From an uncultured Selenomonas sp. (GTDB taxonomy: Bacteria; Bacillota; Negativicutes; Selenomonadales; Selenomonadaceae), in assembly GCA_900552565.1 (NCBI GenBank), contig USAK01000024.1, positions 1 to 30,316 of the forward strand: DNA of 30,316 bases. The letters are read 5' to 3'. Position numbers and translations under genes: made by a program. This document shows, in pieces, positions 7,404 through 15,914 of the stretch; the stretch's first letter is position 1; every line of letters begins with the position of its first letter. Below the pieces are notes generated by a model. That model searched no databases. It was not told where the DNA came from and saw nothing but the letters and a program-made list of their open reading frames with translations.

Positions 7404-8752
7404 CAGCCCTGTTCCTTCTTGACGACGTCAGCGATGGCATGGCAGATGCGGTCGAGCTGCTCCTGGTCAGGGCCTTCCGCCATGACGCGAATCAGCGGCT
7501 CCGTGCCCGAAGGACGTACGAGGATGCGGCCGTTCTCGCCGAGCTCTTTGTCGCCGGCTTCGATGGCCTTCTTGATGGCCTCGTTCGTCTCCCAGCCTTC
7601 CTTCGATGCCACTTTGACATTGACGAGCAGCTGCGGGTACGTCGTCATGAGGGCCGTGAGGTCCGAAGCCTTGCGTCCGCTGCGCTTGAGCGAGGAAAGA
7701 ACCTGCAGGGCCGTAATCAGGCCGTCGCCCGTCGTGGAAAAGTCCGTGAAGATGATGTGGCCGGACTGCTCGCCGCCGATTTTGTAGCCGTTCTTGAGCA
7801 TGTTCTCGAGAACGTAGCGGTCGCCGACTTTCGTGATTTCAGCGCGGCCGCCGGCCTTCTTGATGGCCTGGTGGAAGCCGATGTTGGCCATGACCGTCGT
7901 GACCACCGTATTATAAGGAAGCTTGCCTTCCTTCATCATGTCCATGGCGCACATGACGAGAATGTGGTCGCCGTCGATGACCTGACCCTTCTCGTCGACG
8001 CAGAGGCAGCGGTCCGCATCGCCGTCATGGGCGATACCGAAGTCCGCATGGTTCTCGATGACCGCTTTCTGCAGGGATTCGAGATGCGTCGAGCCGCAGC
8101 CGTCGTTGATATTCGTGCCGTTCGGCAGGGCGTGGATGACCTTGACATTGGCGCCGAGATGACGCAGGATTTTCGGCATGGCCTCGTAGGCAGCGCCGTT
8201 CGCGCAGTCGAGTACGACATTGACGCCGTCAAAGCGCTCTTTGCAGGTTGAGAGCACGAATTCCATGTACTGGTTCAAAAGGTCCGTGCGGTATTCGATA
8301 TGGCCGATGTGTCTGCCCGACGGACGTGCGTAGTTGTCGTCCTTCTCGAGCTGGTGCACGATGGCTTCGAGCTCATCCTCGACGGAATCCGGCAGTTTGT
8401 AGCCGTCGCCGCCGAAGAACTTAATGCCGTTGTCGTGGAACGGGTTGTGCGAAGCCGAGATGACGATGCCGGCTTTGGCCTTGTGCTTGCGTGCGAGGTA
8501 CGCGATGGCCGGCGTTGGGATGATGCCGGCGAGCATGGCGCGGCCGCCTGCCGAGCAAATACCGGCCGTCAGGGCCGACTCGAACATCTCACCCGAGATG
8601 CGCGTATCGCGGCCGATGATGATGAGCGGCTGTTCCTCGGACTCTTTGCCAAAATAAAGCGTAGCAGCACGACCGAGACGGTATGCCATCTCCGGCAGCA
8701 GCGTGACATTTGCCTCGCCGCGGACACCGTCTGTACCAAATAATCTTGCCAT
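7403..8752 (-). CDS. glmM: Phosphoglucosamine mutase GlmM
   Basis: A 449-residue alpha-D-phosphohexomutase converting glucosamine-6-phosphate to glucosamine-1-phosphate for UDP-GlcNAc and peptidoglycan. Seen are MARLFGTDGVRG at the N-terminus, the catalytic phosphoserine loop ISASHNPFHDNGIKFF (Ser101), the Mg-binding DGDADR loop, the GGEQSGH sugar loop and the C-terminal phosphate loop RPSGTEPLIRV. The ATG at 8752 was chosen over one 24 bases upstream because the family begins MARLFGTDG or MGRYFGTDG and AGGGGGA precedes it at a suitable distance. It lies in the cdaA-cdaR cluster, as in many Firmicutes, and CdaA/CdaR are known to interact with GlmM. Confidence 0.97.
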   Translation of the reverse strand: MARLFGTDGVRGEANVTLLPEMAYRLGRAATLYFGKESEEQPLIIIGRDTRISGEMFESALTAGICSAGGRAMLAGIIPTPAIAYLARKHKAKAGIVISASHNPFHDNGIKFFGGDGYKLPDSVEDELEAIVHQLEKDDNYARPSGRHIGHIEYRTDLLNQYMEFVLSTCKERFDGVNVVLDCANGAAYEAMPKILRHLGANVKVIHALPNGTNINDGCGSTHLESLQKAVIENHADFGIAHDGDADRCLCVDEKGQVIDGDHILVMCAMDMMKEGKLPYNTVVTTVMANIGFHQAIKKAGGRAEITKVGDRYVLENMLKNGYKIGGEQSGHIIFTDFSTTGDGLITALQVLSSLKRSGRKASDLTALMTTYPQLLVNVKVASKEGWETNEAIKKAIEAGDKELGENGRILVRPSGTEPLIRVMAEGPDQEQLDRICHAIADVVKKEQG

Positions 8753-8795
8753 GATTCTTTCCCCCTGAGATTTCAATTCTCTTTTTTACAAAGCT

Positions 8796-10415
8796 TTACA
8801 TCTTATTAGTATGCACATTTTCCGCTAAAAATGCAAGTGCGGCTTTCATGCCGTCGACGGCGGCGCTCATGATGCCGCCCGCATAGCCCGCGCCCTCGCC
8901 CATCGGATAAAGGCCCGGCGTCGCCTCAGCGACAAACGTCGCGCGGTCGCGGCGGATGCGGCACGGCGCCGACGAACGCGTCTCAACGCCCGTCATGACG
9001 GCGCCGGCATCGGCAAAGCCTGAAATCTTGCGGTCAAAATACGGCAGGGCCCCCGCCAACGTCTTCGTGATGAAGTCCGGCAGACAGCGGTGCAGGTCCG
9101 CCGGCGTGACGCCCGGCGCATACGTCGGCTTCGTGAGGAAATCCTGCGAGCCGCTCGTGCCCTTGAGAAAGTCGCCGACCGTCTGCACGGGAGCAAAGTA
9201 ATTGCGGCCGCCGAGGTCAAAGGCGAGGCTCTCGAGCTTCTGCTGCAGATGCATGCCCGAGAGCACTTCCTGACCGAAATCGGCCGGCGCGACCTGCACA
9301 AGCAGGGCACTGTTCGCGATGCCCGAGTCGCGCTTGTAATTGCTCATGCCGTTCGTGACGACGCGGTCCTTCTCCGAAGCCGCCGCGACGACGAAGCCGC
9401 CGGGGCACATGCAGAAGGAATACGCGCCGCGCCCCGTCGCGGGGTCTTTATAGGTCAGGGCGTAGTCCGCAACGGGCAGGCGCGGGTTCCCTGCGTCCTC
9501 GCCGTACTGCGCGCGGTCGATGAATTCCTGCGGATGCTCGATGCGCACGCCCATCGCAAACGGCTTGGCCTCCATCGCGACGCCGCGCTCTAAGAGCATA
9601 TGGTACGTATCACGCGCCGAATGGCCGATGCCAAAGAACGCGACATCTGTTTCGAGGCGTTCGCCGTCGTTGATGATGACGGCCTCAAGGCCCTCCGCGC
9701 CGAGCTCGACATCCGTGACCTGTGCGCCAAAACGCACCGTGCCGCCGAGGCGGATGATTTCTTTGCGGATGTTGCGCACGACGGTCCGAAGGATGTCCGT
9801 ACCGATGTGCGGCTTGTGCAGGTAGCGGATTTCCTCAGGCGCGCCTGCCGCGACAAAGGCCTCGATGACATCTTTCATATGCACATCGTTGATGCGCGTC
9901 GTGAGCTTGCCGTCGGAGAACGTCCCCGCGCCGCCCTCGCCGAACTGCACATTCGACTGGACGTTCAGAGCGCCGCCCCGCCAAAACTTCTGGATATCCT
10001 CGTGGCGCGTGTCAACATCATGGCCGCGCTCGAGCACGATGGGCTCGCAGCCGTGGCGCGCGAGCGTCAAAGCCGCAAACATGCCCGCCGGTCCAAAGCC
10101 GACGACGACCGGCCGCTTCTCAAGACGAAGGTTTGGCAGTGGCACGGCTTTGAGCGCTTCACTGCTGATGCCCTCGACATTGCGGTCCCGGCGCAGTTTC
10201 TGCAGGACCTTTTTCTCCAGCTTTTTATCGAGCTTGACATCGAGCATGTAGACAAAATTGATGGGCGCCCCGTGGTAGCGGCGCGCGTCTACAGCCTTAC
10301 GCACAATTACCACCCCGGCAATCTGCTGAGGTGGTAACCTGAGGCGTTTGGCTGCAAGATCTTCAAGGCTGGCCGTCTCCGTGAACGGCACAACCAGATT
10401 GCGAATCCGGATCAT
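8796..10415 (-). CDS. FAD-dependent dehydrogenase (COG2509 family)
   Basis: A 539-residue predicted flavoprotein. An N-terminal region of about 100 residues precedes a Rossmann FAD site, PVVVGFGPAGMFAAL (GFGPAG at 106-111). The family-typical GGALNVQSNVQFGEGGAGTFSDGKL follows, and GLYPMGEGAGYAGGIMSAAVDGM closes the FAD fold near the C-terminus. COG2509 proteins are widespread in anaerobic Firmicutes and have no firmly established substrate. The start has GGGAGG close upstream. It sits between cdaR and glmM, separated from glmM by 43 bases, and is probably co-transcribed. A link to c-di-AMP or cell-wall metabolism is only suggested by position. Confidence 0.85.
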   Translation of the reverse strand: MIRIRNLVVPFTETASLEDLAAKRLRLPPQQIAGVVIVRKAVDARRYHGAPINFVYMLDVKLDKKLEKKVLQKLRRDRNVEGISSEALKAVPLPNLRLEKRPVVVGFGPAGMFAALTLARHGCEPIVLERGHDVDTRHEDIQKFWRGGALNVQSNVQFGEGGAGTFSDGKLTTRINDVHMKDVIEAFVAAGAPEEIRYLHKPHIGTDILRTVVRNIRKEIIRLGGTVRFGAQVTDVELGAEGLEAVIINDGERLETDVAFFGIGHSARDTYHMLLERGVAMEAKPFAMGVRIEHPQEFIDRAQYGEDAGNPRLPVADYALTYKDPATGRGAYSFCMCPGGFVVAAASEKDRVVTNGMSNYKRDSGIANSALLVQVAPADFGQEVLSGMHLQQKLESLAFDLGGRNYFAPVQTVGDFLKGTSGSQDFLTKPTYAPGVTPADLHRCLPDFITKTLAGALPYFDRKISGFADAGAVMTGVETRSSAPCRIRRDRATFVAEATPGLYPMGEGAGYAGGIMSAAVDGMKAALAFLAENVHTNKM

Positions 10416-10486
10416 TGCACCCTCCCTGAATTCTGAATTACGGTTTTAGAATTGTCTTCTTCTATCATTATATCATAGATGAATCA

Positions 10487-11449
10487 TTATTGACTGCTGG
10501 CCGCAGGCTGCTGCGTCTTTTTCTTCTCCTTGACCTCGATATGGACCGTCACGCTGTTATTCGTCACCGTGACGCCATCAGGCGGTGCGAGCTTTACGTT
10601 CTTGTCCGTCGTCTTCGTCAGGCCGTCCAGCGAGATGGTCTCCGTACTGATGCTCGAGAGCTTCGCAAGGACATCTTCAGGTCCGGCAATCTCAATCTTG
10701 ACCGGGTCCGTCTTGACAGAACCGACTTCATAGCCGTCAGGCAGGCCGTCGCCGAGCACCGGCTTGACCGTGACGATTTTCTTCATGAGGCCGCGCGCAA
10801 GCTGTACGCTGACTTCCGCCGAATCCGGCTTGACCGTGACGCCCGATACTTCACGGCCGTCGGCATTGATGGCCGTCAAAGGCACCTTGAGCTTGAAGTC
10901 ATCGCCGTTGCCAGCGAGGCCGACATAACCGATGACGCGCGTGACGTCCTTGATGTCGGACTCCGCGCCCTCAATCGTAACCGTCTCGACGGACGGCTCG
11001 ATATGGGCAACCGTCGTGCCCGGCGCCGTCGAGCCCGTTACGATGAATTCGGCCTTCATCTTTTTCTGGACGATGCGGTCGAGCGTGAACGTCACCGTGT
11101 CCGGCTTGGCCTCGACGAGCTCAAAGCCCTGCGGCAGCACGGTCTGTACCTTGACCGCGTGCTTGCCCGCCTCGACTTTCGAAAGGTCGACATAGGCCTT
11201 GAAGTCGCTGTCCGTCGCCGAAACAAAAAGCGAGCGCGGGCCGCGGACGCGCAGCTTGACGGTCGATGCGTCCTTCGTGATTTTATAGCCATCCGGCGCG
11301 TTGACGACATCGAGCTGCACCGTGTATGTGCTCTCGATGGAAGGATTTTGGTCGTTCATGACATAGCCCCAGAGAATGACCGCAATGACCAGTGCCAGAG
11401 CCTTCGCCGGCAGATTATGCTGCACAATATTGCGCAATCTAGACATCAT
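10487..11449 (-). CDS. cdaR: YbbR-domain regulator of diadenylate cyclase, CdaR
   Basis: About 320 residues: one N-terminal membrane helix (ALALVIAVILWGYV, about residues 16-29) followed by three to four repeated YbbR-like beta domains outside the membrane. The repeats show as recurring segments of the type VxLxGPxSxL/VxxxxVxxxVDLS. It binds and modulates CdaA at the membrane. The ATG at 11449 overlaps the cdaA stop (ATGATG), with GGAGG 8 bases upstream; the ATG three bases later is an equal alternative. A longer in-frame extension lies inside cdaA and is rejected. Confidence 0.9.
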   Translation of the reverse strand: MMSRLRNIVQHNLPAKALALVIAVILWGYVMNDQNPSIESTYTVQLDVVNAPDGYKITKDASTVKLRVRGPRSLFVSATDSDFKAYVDLSKVEAGKHAVKVQTVLPQGFELVEAKPDTVTFTLDRIVQKKMKAEFIVTGSTAPGTTVAHIEPSVETVTIEGAESDIKDVTRVIGYVGLAGNGDDFKLKVPLTAINADGREVSGVTVKPDSAEVSVQLARGLMKKIVTVKPVLGDGLPDGYEVGSVKTDPVKIEIAGPEDVLAKLSSISTETISLDGLTKTTDKNVKLAPPDGVTVTNNSVTVHIEVKEKKKTQQPAASSQ

Positions 11450-12285
11450 TTCTTCTTCCTCCAGTTCCGGATGATCTCCTTGAGTCCCTTCTGCGGGGAA
11501 GTGAACGCCGGCCGCAGGATATTCTTGAGTTTTTCCGTGTCGAGGTGGCGGACCATGCGGCCGTTCTCCGCGACGGAAATCGTGCCCGTCTCCTCGCTGA
11601 CGACGACAATCAGGGCATCGCACTGTTCTGAAAGGCCGATGGCCGCGCGGTGGCGCGTACCGAGCTCCGTCGAGAGCGAGCGGTTTTTCGTCAGCGGCAG
11701 CAGGCAGCCGGCCGCGATGAGGCGCTTGCCGCGCACGATAGCCGCGCCGTCATGCAGCGGCGTATTCGGGATGAAAACGTTCAAGAGAAAATCGGCGGTA
11801 ATCAAACCGTCAATCTGGATGCCCGTAGCGCTGATATCATTGAGGCCCATGTCGCGCTCAATGACGATGAGTGCCCCCGTCTTATTGGCTGACATGACCT
11901 TGACGGCCTTCGCGAGTTCATTGACGACCGAATTTGCCTCCTCATCATCGAGAAGCACCGACGGCCCGAGAAACTTTCCCTGCCCGAGATGCTCCAAGGC
12001 GCGCCGGAGTTCCGGCTGAAAGACGATTGGCAAAGCGACAAACAAGAGTGTCACTGCCTTCTGCAACAGCCACGAAATGACATGCAGCTCGAGCCAGCTG
12101 CAGACCATCGTGACACCCAGGAGCACGAGGATGCCCTTGACGAGCGTAATCGCGCGCGTGTCCTGCAGCAGGACGTAGACTTTATAAAGGATGACCGCCA
12201 CGATAAAGATGTCGAGGATATCCATCGGCCCAATCGTGGAGATGATCCCATGGAATTGTAATGGGTATGGCAGCTCAAACGGCAT
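11446..12285 (-). CDS. cdaA: Diadenylate cyclase CdaA (DisA_N/DAC domain)
   Basis: A 279-residue membrane enzyme that makes c-di-AMP from two ATP. Three N-terminal helices (about residues 22-40, 47-62 and 68-88) precede a DAC domain carrying the two catalytic motifs, DGA (179-181, in LHDGAAIV) and RHR (211-213, in GTRHRAAIGLSE). The ATG at 12285, with TAGGAG 8 bases upstream, was preferred to one 21 bases earlier. It leads the cdaA-cdaR-FAD dehydrogenase-glmM-cbiK run; the 206-base gap to ilvE must contain its promoter. c-di-AMP controls potassium/osmolyte balance and wall homeostasis in Firmicutes. Confidence 0.96.
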   Translation of the reverse strand: MPFELPYPLQFHGIISTIGPMDILDIFIVAVILYKVYVLLQDTRAITLVKGILVLLGVTMVCSWLELHVISWLLQKAVTLLFVALPIVFQPELRRALEHLGQGKFLGPSVLLDDEEANSVVNELAKAVKVMSANKTGALIVIERDMGLNDISATGIQIDGLITADFLLNVFIPNTPLHDGAAIVRGKRLIAAGCLLPLTKNRSLSTELGTRHRAAIGLSEQCDALIVVVSEETGTISVAENGRMVRHLDTEKLKNILRPAFTSPQKGLKEIIRNWRKKK

Positions 12286-12465
12286 AAGCAAAACTCCTAA
12301 ATACAAGATAATACTATAATGACAAATCCTTATGAATGAAAACTGAAAAAAGACAAACAGTGTATAAATAAAAAAGAGATAGATATGTTTACAATAAAGC
12401 TATTCTCGCCGTTATCCGCAAAATCCTTGTGACTGTCGAAAATTTTTACTACTAATAAAACAAAA

Positions 12466-12491
12466 GGCCTGACTGCCATAGCAGCCAGGCC
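12466..12491 (-). terminator. Terminator after ilvE
   Basis: GGCCTG-A-CTGC, loop CATA, GCAG-C-CAGGCC: a 10-bp stem with one opposed mismatch. Minus-strand transcripts leave the stem into TTTTGTTTTATT. It lies about 20 bases after the ilvE stop and separates ilvE from cdaA. Confidence 0.85.
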
Positions 12492-12512
12492 AGCAAAGGG
12501 ACATGCCCTTTC

Positions 12513-13538
12513 TTACTTGATTTCGCGAATCCAGCCTTTTTCCGGTGCTTCGACCGTGCCGAGCTGAATGCCGCGCAGCGTATTGTAGAGTTTCGTGAGT
12601 ACAGGACCCATTTCCTTCATGCCGCTCGGGAACTCGATCGTCTCGCCGTTACCGACAACCTTGCCGACCGGGCAGATGACAGCAGCCGTGCCGCAGAGGC
12701 CGGCTTCGGCAAAGTCCTTGAGTTCCGTGAACTTGACCGGACGATGCTCGACCGTGTAGCCGAGGTGCTCAGCAATCGTGACAAGCGAACGGCGCGTAAT
12801 CGACGGCAGGATGCTGTCGGATTTCGGCGTGACGAGCTTGCCGTCTTTCGTAACGAACAGGAAGTTTGCACCGCCCGTCTCCTCGACGTACGTACGCGTT
12901 GCCGCATCGAGGTACATGTTCTCATCGAAGCCTCTCTGATGTGCGAGGATGTACGGATACAGGCTCATTGCGTAGTTCAGGCCGGCCTTGATGTTGCCCG
13001 TGCCATGCGGGGCAGCGCGGTCGTAATCACTGACGCAGATCGTGATCGGCTTTACACCGTTCTTGAAGTAGGAGCCAACCGGCGTGCCGAAGAGGCGGAA
13101 CTGATACTCATCCGACGGCTTAACACCGATGACCGGGCCCGTAGCGAAGAGGTACGGACGCAGGTAAAGAGCGCCGCCCGACTCATAAGGAGGAATCCAG
13201 TCTTTGTTGGCTGCGACAACCTGATCGACAGCCTCGAGGAACATCTCCTCGGAAACCGGCGGCATCTCGAGACGTTTTGCCGAGTCGATCATGCGCTTTG
13301 CGTTCATATCCGGACGGAACGTAACGACGCGGCCGTCCTTCGTCTTATATGCCTTGAGGCCTTCGAAGACTTCCTGGCAGTACTGCAGGATGCCGGCGCA
13401 CTCATTAATCGTGACGTTTGCGTCGTCAGTCAGATGACCTTTGCCCCATTTGCCATCCTTAAAGTTTGCAACGTAACGCTGGGAAATTGGCTGATACGCA
13501 AAACCCAGGTTGTTCCAATCAACATTTACTTTTGCCAT
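12513..13538 (-). CDS. ilvE: Branched-chain amino acid aminotransferase IlvE
   Basis: A 341-residue fold-type IV PLP aminotransferase. The PLP lysine is Lys184 in the GNIKAGLNYA motif; EVFEGLKAY, the EETGGANFLFV segment and GLCGTAAVI toward the C-terminus match the long (BCAT2-like) class. It interconverts Leu, Ile and Val with their 2-oxo acids using glutamate/2-oxoglutarate in the cytoplasm. The start has GAGGAG a normal distance upstream. It is a single-gene unit with a strong promoter and its own terminator. Confidence 0.95.
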   Translation of the reverse strand: MAKVNVDWNNLGFAYQPISQRYVANFKDGKWGKGHLTDDANVTINECAGILQYCQEVFEGLKAYKTKDGRVVTFRPDMNAKRMIDSAKRLEMPPVSEEMFLEAVDQVVAANKDWIPPYESGGALYLRPYLFATGPVIGVKPSDEYQFRLFGTPVGSYFKNGVKPITICVSDYDRAAPHGTGNIKAGLNYAMSLYPYILAHQRGFDENMYLDAATRTYVEETGGANFLFVTKDGKLVTPKSDSILPSITRRSLVTIAEHLGYTVEHRPVKFTELKDFAEAGLCGTAAVICPVGKVVGNGETIEFPSGMKEMGPVLTKLYNTLRGIQLGTVEAPEKGWIREIK

Positions 13539-13574
13539 TGAAAACTCCTCTTTTCTTTCCGTTAAAGTACCTAT

Positions 13575-13603
13575 ATCATAGTCCTGCCTGTACAGTTTGT
13601 CAA
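13575..13603 (-). promoter_or_regulatory. Near-consensus promoter of ilvE
   Basis: Minus strand: TTGACA (13598-13603), exactly 17 bases, TATGAT (13575-13580). It lies about 35-65 bases upstream of the ilvE ATG. The short leader leaves little room for a T-box or attenuator, and none was seen. Confidence 0.8.
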
Positions 13604-13703
13604 TAGTATATCTGAGAAAATGATTGGATTTTACACGTCATATGTATATTTGTCTTTTAAGTAAATACATACGTTTTTTACTTCGGTTTTGTCCTGCTCA
13701 TTC

Positions 13704-15263
13704 TCACTTTTTGCCCTGATTCTGCAAAGAGCGGCGGGCAGCAGGCAGCTGCGCCAGGATATCACCGGCAATAAGTCCTTCGGCCTTTTCTTCATCGGCA
13801 AGGTCGCCGGCGAGGCCGTGCAGGTAAACACCGAGCAGCGGCGCTTTTGCCGCCGGCATCTGCTTCATAAGCCCGGCAATCGTGCCGGCCAGCACGTCGC
13901 CTGCGCCTGCGGTCGCCATGCCGGCATTGCCCTTCGTCGTGAAATATACATGTCCGTCCGGATAGGCCACGAGCGTGCATTCACTCTTGAGCACGAAAAT
14001 GGCCTTGTACTCGGCCGCGGCATCGCGGGCCACACCGACGAGGTCCTCGCGCAAGTCAGCGACGGACAGGCCCAAAAGGCCCGCCATCTCGCCAAGATGC
14101 GGCGTGAGCACCGGCACCTGCTTTGCTTCGCGCAGAAGCTCCGGCTCTTCGCACAGGGCGTAAATCGCGTCGGCATCGAGCAGCAGCGGCTTGTCGACTG
14201 CCTTGATGAGTGTGCGGACGAGCTCTCCTGTCGCAACCGCGCGGCCAAGCCCCGGCCCTATGAGTACGGCGTCATAGTCCTCCGAAAGCGCCGTGAGCAT
14301 CTCCGCCGCTTTTTTCCCGCCGAGGATGCCTGCCTCTTCTTCAGGAATGGCCTTCGTCATGACCTCGGTGAGCTTGACGGCCAAAAGGGGCTGCAGGCTC
14401 TCCGGCACGGCGAGCGTCACGATGCCGCAGCCGGCGCGCAGGGCGGCGAGAGAGCACATGGCTGCGGCCCCTGTCATGCCGCGCGAGCCCGCGATGACAA
14501 GGATGCGTCCGCAGCTGCCCTTATGCGCAGCCCGCGGCCGCTGCGGCAGCAGTGCCTTGGCAAGGTCCTCATCGATCAGCTCCTGCAGGATGGCGTCGTC
14601 TTCAAGCAGCTGGCGCGGGATGCCGATGCCGTCGACAATGAGACGGCCGGCGTGCTCCGCGCCGGGGCTCAGATAATGCCCGGGCTTGGACAGGCCGAGT
14701 GTAATCGTGCAGTCCGCCTGTACCGCGGTTTCATTGACGCCGCCCGTATCCGCCTCGACGCCGCTCGGGATGTCAATGGCGAGCACCGGTTTCTTCGCTG
14801 CATTGACAAGCTCCACGGCCTGACGGACGAGCGGCCGCAGCGTGCCGCGGAAGCCCGTGCCGAGAATGCCGTCGAGGATGCCGTCGGCAAAGCGCAGGGC
14901 GAGACGCAGCCGGTCCATGTCGCGCTCCCCTGCCAGGCCGTGCACGGGAATGCCCATGGCCGTCAGCGCCTGCTGCATGAGGGCAGGCGACGCCTTGATG
15001 TGCTCGGGATTGCCCGTCAGGAAAATCTTGACGGCCGCTCCTTCATTATAAAGGTAGCGCGCTGCCGCAAACGCATCGCCGCCATTATTGCCGCTGCCCG
15101 CGAGAATGCAGATGCTTTTGCCGCGCACAGAGCCCAGCAGGTCCGTCATGGCCGCTGCCGTCTGCCGGCCGGCATTTTCCATCAGCAGGATTTCCGGCAG
15201 GCCGTAGACCTCGCCGGCCCGCTTATCTACCAGCCGCATTTCCTTCACCAGTGAAACCTTCAT
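13704..15263 (-). CDS. nnr: Bifunctional NAD(P)H-hydrate epimerase/dehydratase
   Basis: A 519-residue metabolite-repair fusion. The N-terminal YjeF_N epimerase half has AGSGNNGGDAFAAARYL (GSGNNGGD at 56-63) and equilibrates R- and S-NAD(P)HX. The C-terminal ribokinase-like half (about 225-510) has VIAGSRGMTGAA, IGPGLGR and GNAGMATAGAGDVLAG, typical of the ADP/ATP-dependent (S)-NAD(P)HX dehydratase. The ATG at 15263 was chosen because GGAGG lies 7 bases before it and the protein then begins MKVSLVKEMR, as in homologues. It starts 2 bases after the acpS stop, the usual acpS-nnr pairing. Confidence 0.95.
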   Translation of the reverse strand: MKVSLVKEMRLVDKRAGEVYGLPEILLMENAGRQTAAAMTDLLGSVRGKSICILAGSGNNGGDAFAAARYLYNEGAAVKIFLTGNPEHIKASPALMQQALTAMGIPVHGLAGERDMDRLRLALRFADGILDGILGTGFRGTLRPLVRQAVELVNAAKKPVLAIDIPSGVEADTGGVNETAVQADCTITLGLSKPGHYLSPGAEHAGRLIVDGIGIPRQLLEDDAILQELIDEDLAKALLPQRPRAAHKGSCGRILVIAGSRGMTGAAAMCSLAALRAGCGIVTLAVPESLQPLLAVKLTEVMTKAIPEEEAGILGGKKAAEMLTALSEDYDAVLIGPGLGRAVATGELVRTLIKAVDKPLLLDADAIYALCEEPELLREAKQVPVLTPHLGEMAGLLGLSVADLREDLVGVARDAAAEYKAIFVLKSECTLVAYPDGHVYFTTKGNAGMATAGAGDVLAGTIAGLMKQMPAAKAPLLGVYLHGLAGDLADEEKAEGLIAGDILAQLPAARRSLQNQGKK

Positions 15264-15265
15264 AC

Positions 15266-15637
15266 TCATCCCTCCATCACGCACTGCGCCGTCGCATACT
15301 CGCGGGAATGACTCAGGGAAACCCAAACATTCGACACGGCCTTGCGGCGCGCCAGCGTCGCAAAATAGCCCTTGAGCGTCACCTGCGGGGCCCCAAGATC
15401 GTCGGGCAGAATCTCGATGTCATGGAGCGTGCCGCCGCGCAGCCCCGTGCCCAGAGCCTTCAGAACGGCCTCCTTGCCCGCAAAGCGCGCGGCGTAGCTT
15501 GCAATCTTCTGCGTGCCGCGGCTTTCACAGTACGCCCGTTCTGCCTCTGTATAAACGCGCTCGCGGAACGCCTGCCGCGAGGCGGCCTTCTCCACGCGCG
15601 AAATCTCCACGATATCTGTACCAATCCCTCGAATCAA
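15266..15637 (-). CDS. acpS: Holo-[acyl-carrier-protein] synthase AcpS
   Basis: A 123-residue phosphopantetheinyl transferase that activates acyl carrier protein from CoA. The N-terminal GIGTDIVEISRV carries the Mg-binding Asp, and RFAGKEAVLKALGTG holds the conserved Glu; WVSLSHSREYA closes the fold. The TTG at 15637 is preferred: it gives MIRGIGTDIVEI, matching the family N-terminus, and lies 8 bases from GGAGG. The ATG six bases upstream is only 2 bases from GGAGG. First gene of acpS-nnr. Confidence 0.93.
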   Translation of the reverse strand: MIRGIGTDIVEISRVEKAASRQAFRERVYTEAERAYCESRGTQKIASYAARFAGKEAVLKALGTGLRGGTLHDIEILPDDLGAPQVTLKGYFATLARRKAVSNVWVSLSHSREYATAQCVMEG

Positions 15638-15685
15638 TGTCATTTCCTCCGATATGTACTGCTGGCCATGCCAGGATATTTCTCT

Positions 15686-15691
15686 ATTATA
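15686..15691 (-). promoter_or_regulatory. Candidate -10 of the acpS-nnr operon
   Basis: A TATAAT on the minus strand about 50 bases upstream of acpS. No convincing -35 was found 16-18 bases upstream, so the promoter is only a candidate. Confidence 0.4.
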
Positions 15692-15866
15692 CTATCATTC
15701 CGCGTCCATCGTTTTTTTCCTTCCTGCCAAAAGAAACTTCATCAGAAAAATCGGCAAAACGTCCATCTGTATGCTCATTTCTGTCGTGTTCTGAGCAGTT
15801 ATGGAATCTGCGAAAATATTTTTGATAATTTTGGGTTATACTATCATATATTCATCAAAAGTATGG

Positions 15867-15872
15867 TATAAT
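15867..15872 (+). promoter_or_regulatory. Extended -10 of the lysR gene at 15915
   Basis: TGGTATAAT (TGn-TATAAT) lies about 42 bases before the lysR ATG, with a poor -35. TTATAC (15837-15842) and GTATAA (15866-15871) form an inverted repeat that overlaps the -10 and could be an autoregulatory site; that role is inferred. Confidence 0.5.
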
Positions 15873-15914
15873 GGCACTAAATAAAGCGAATTTATAAAGA
15901 AAGAAGCGATTCCC

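Noticed and set aside
10490..12019. A 509-codon plus-strand frame opposite cdaA-cdaR
   Set aside because: Arg/Asp-rich composition typical of an antisense shadow; both minus-strand genes are well-defined families.
13539..13703. T-box or attenuator ahead of ilvE
   Set aside because: The promoter leaves a leader of only about 35 bases and no terminator or antiterminator pair is visible.
13689..15254. A 521-codon plus-strand frame opposite nnr
   Set aside because: Antisense shadow of a clearly conserved bifunctional enzyme; no domain seen.
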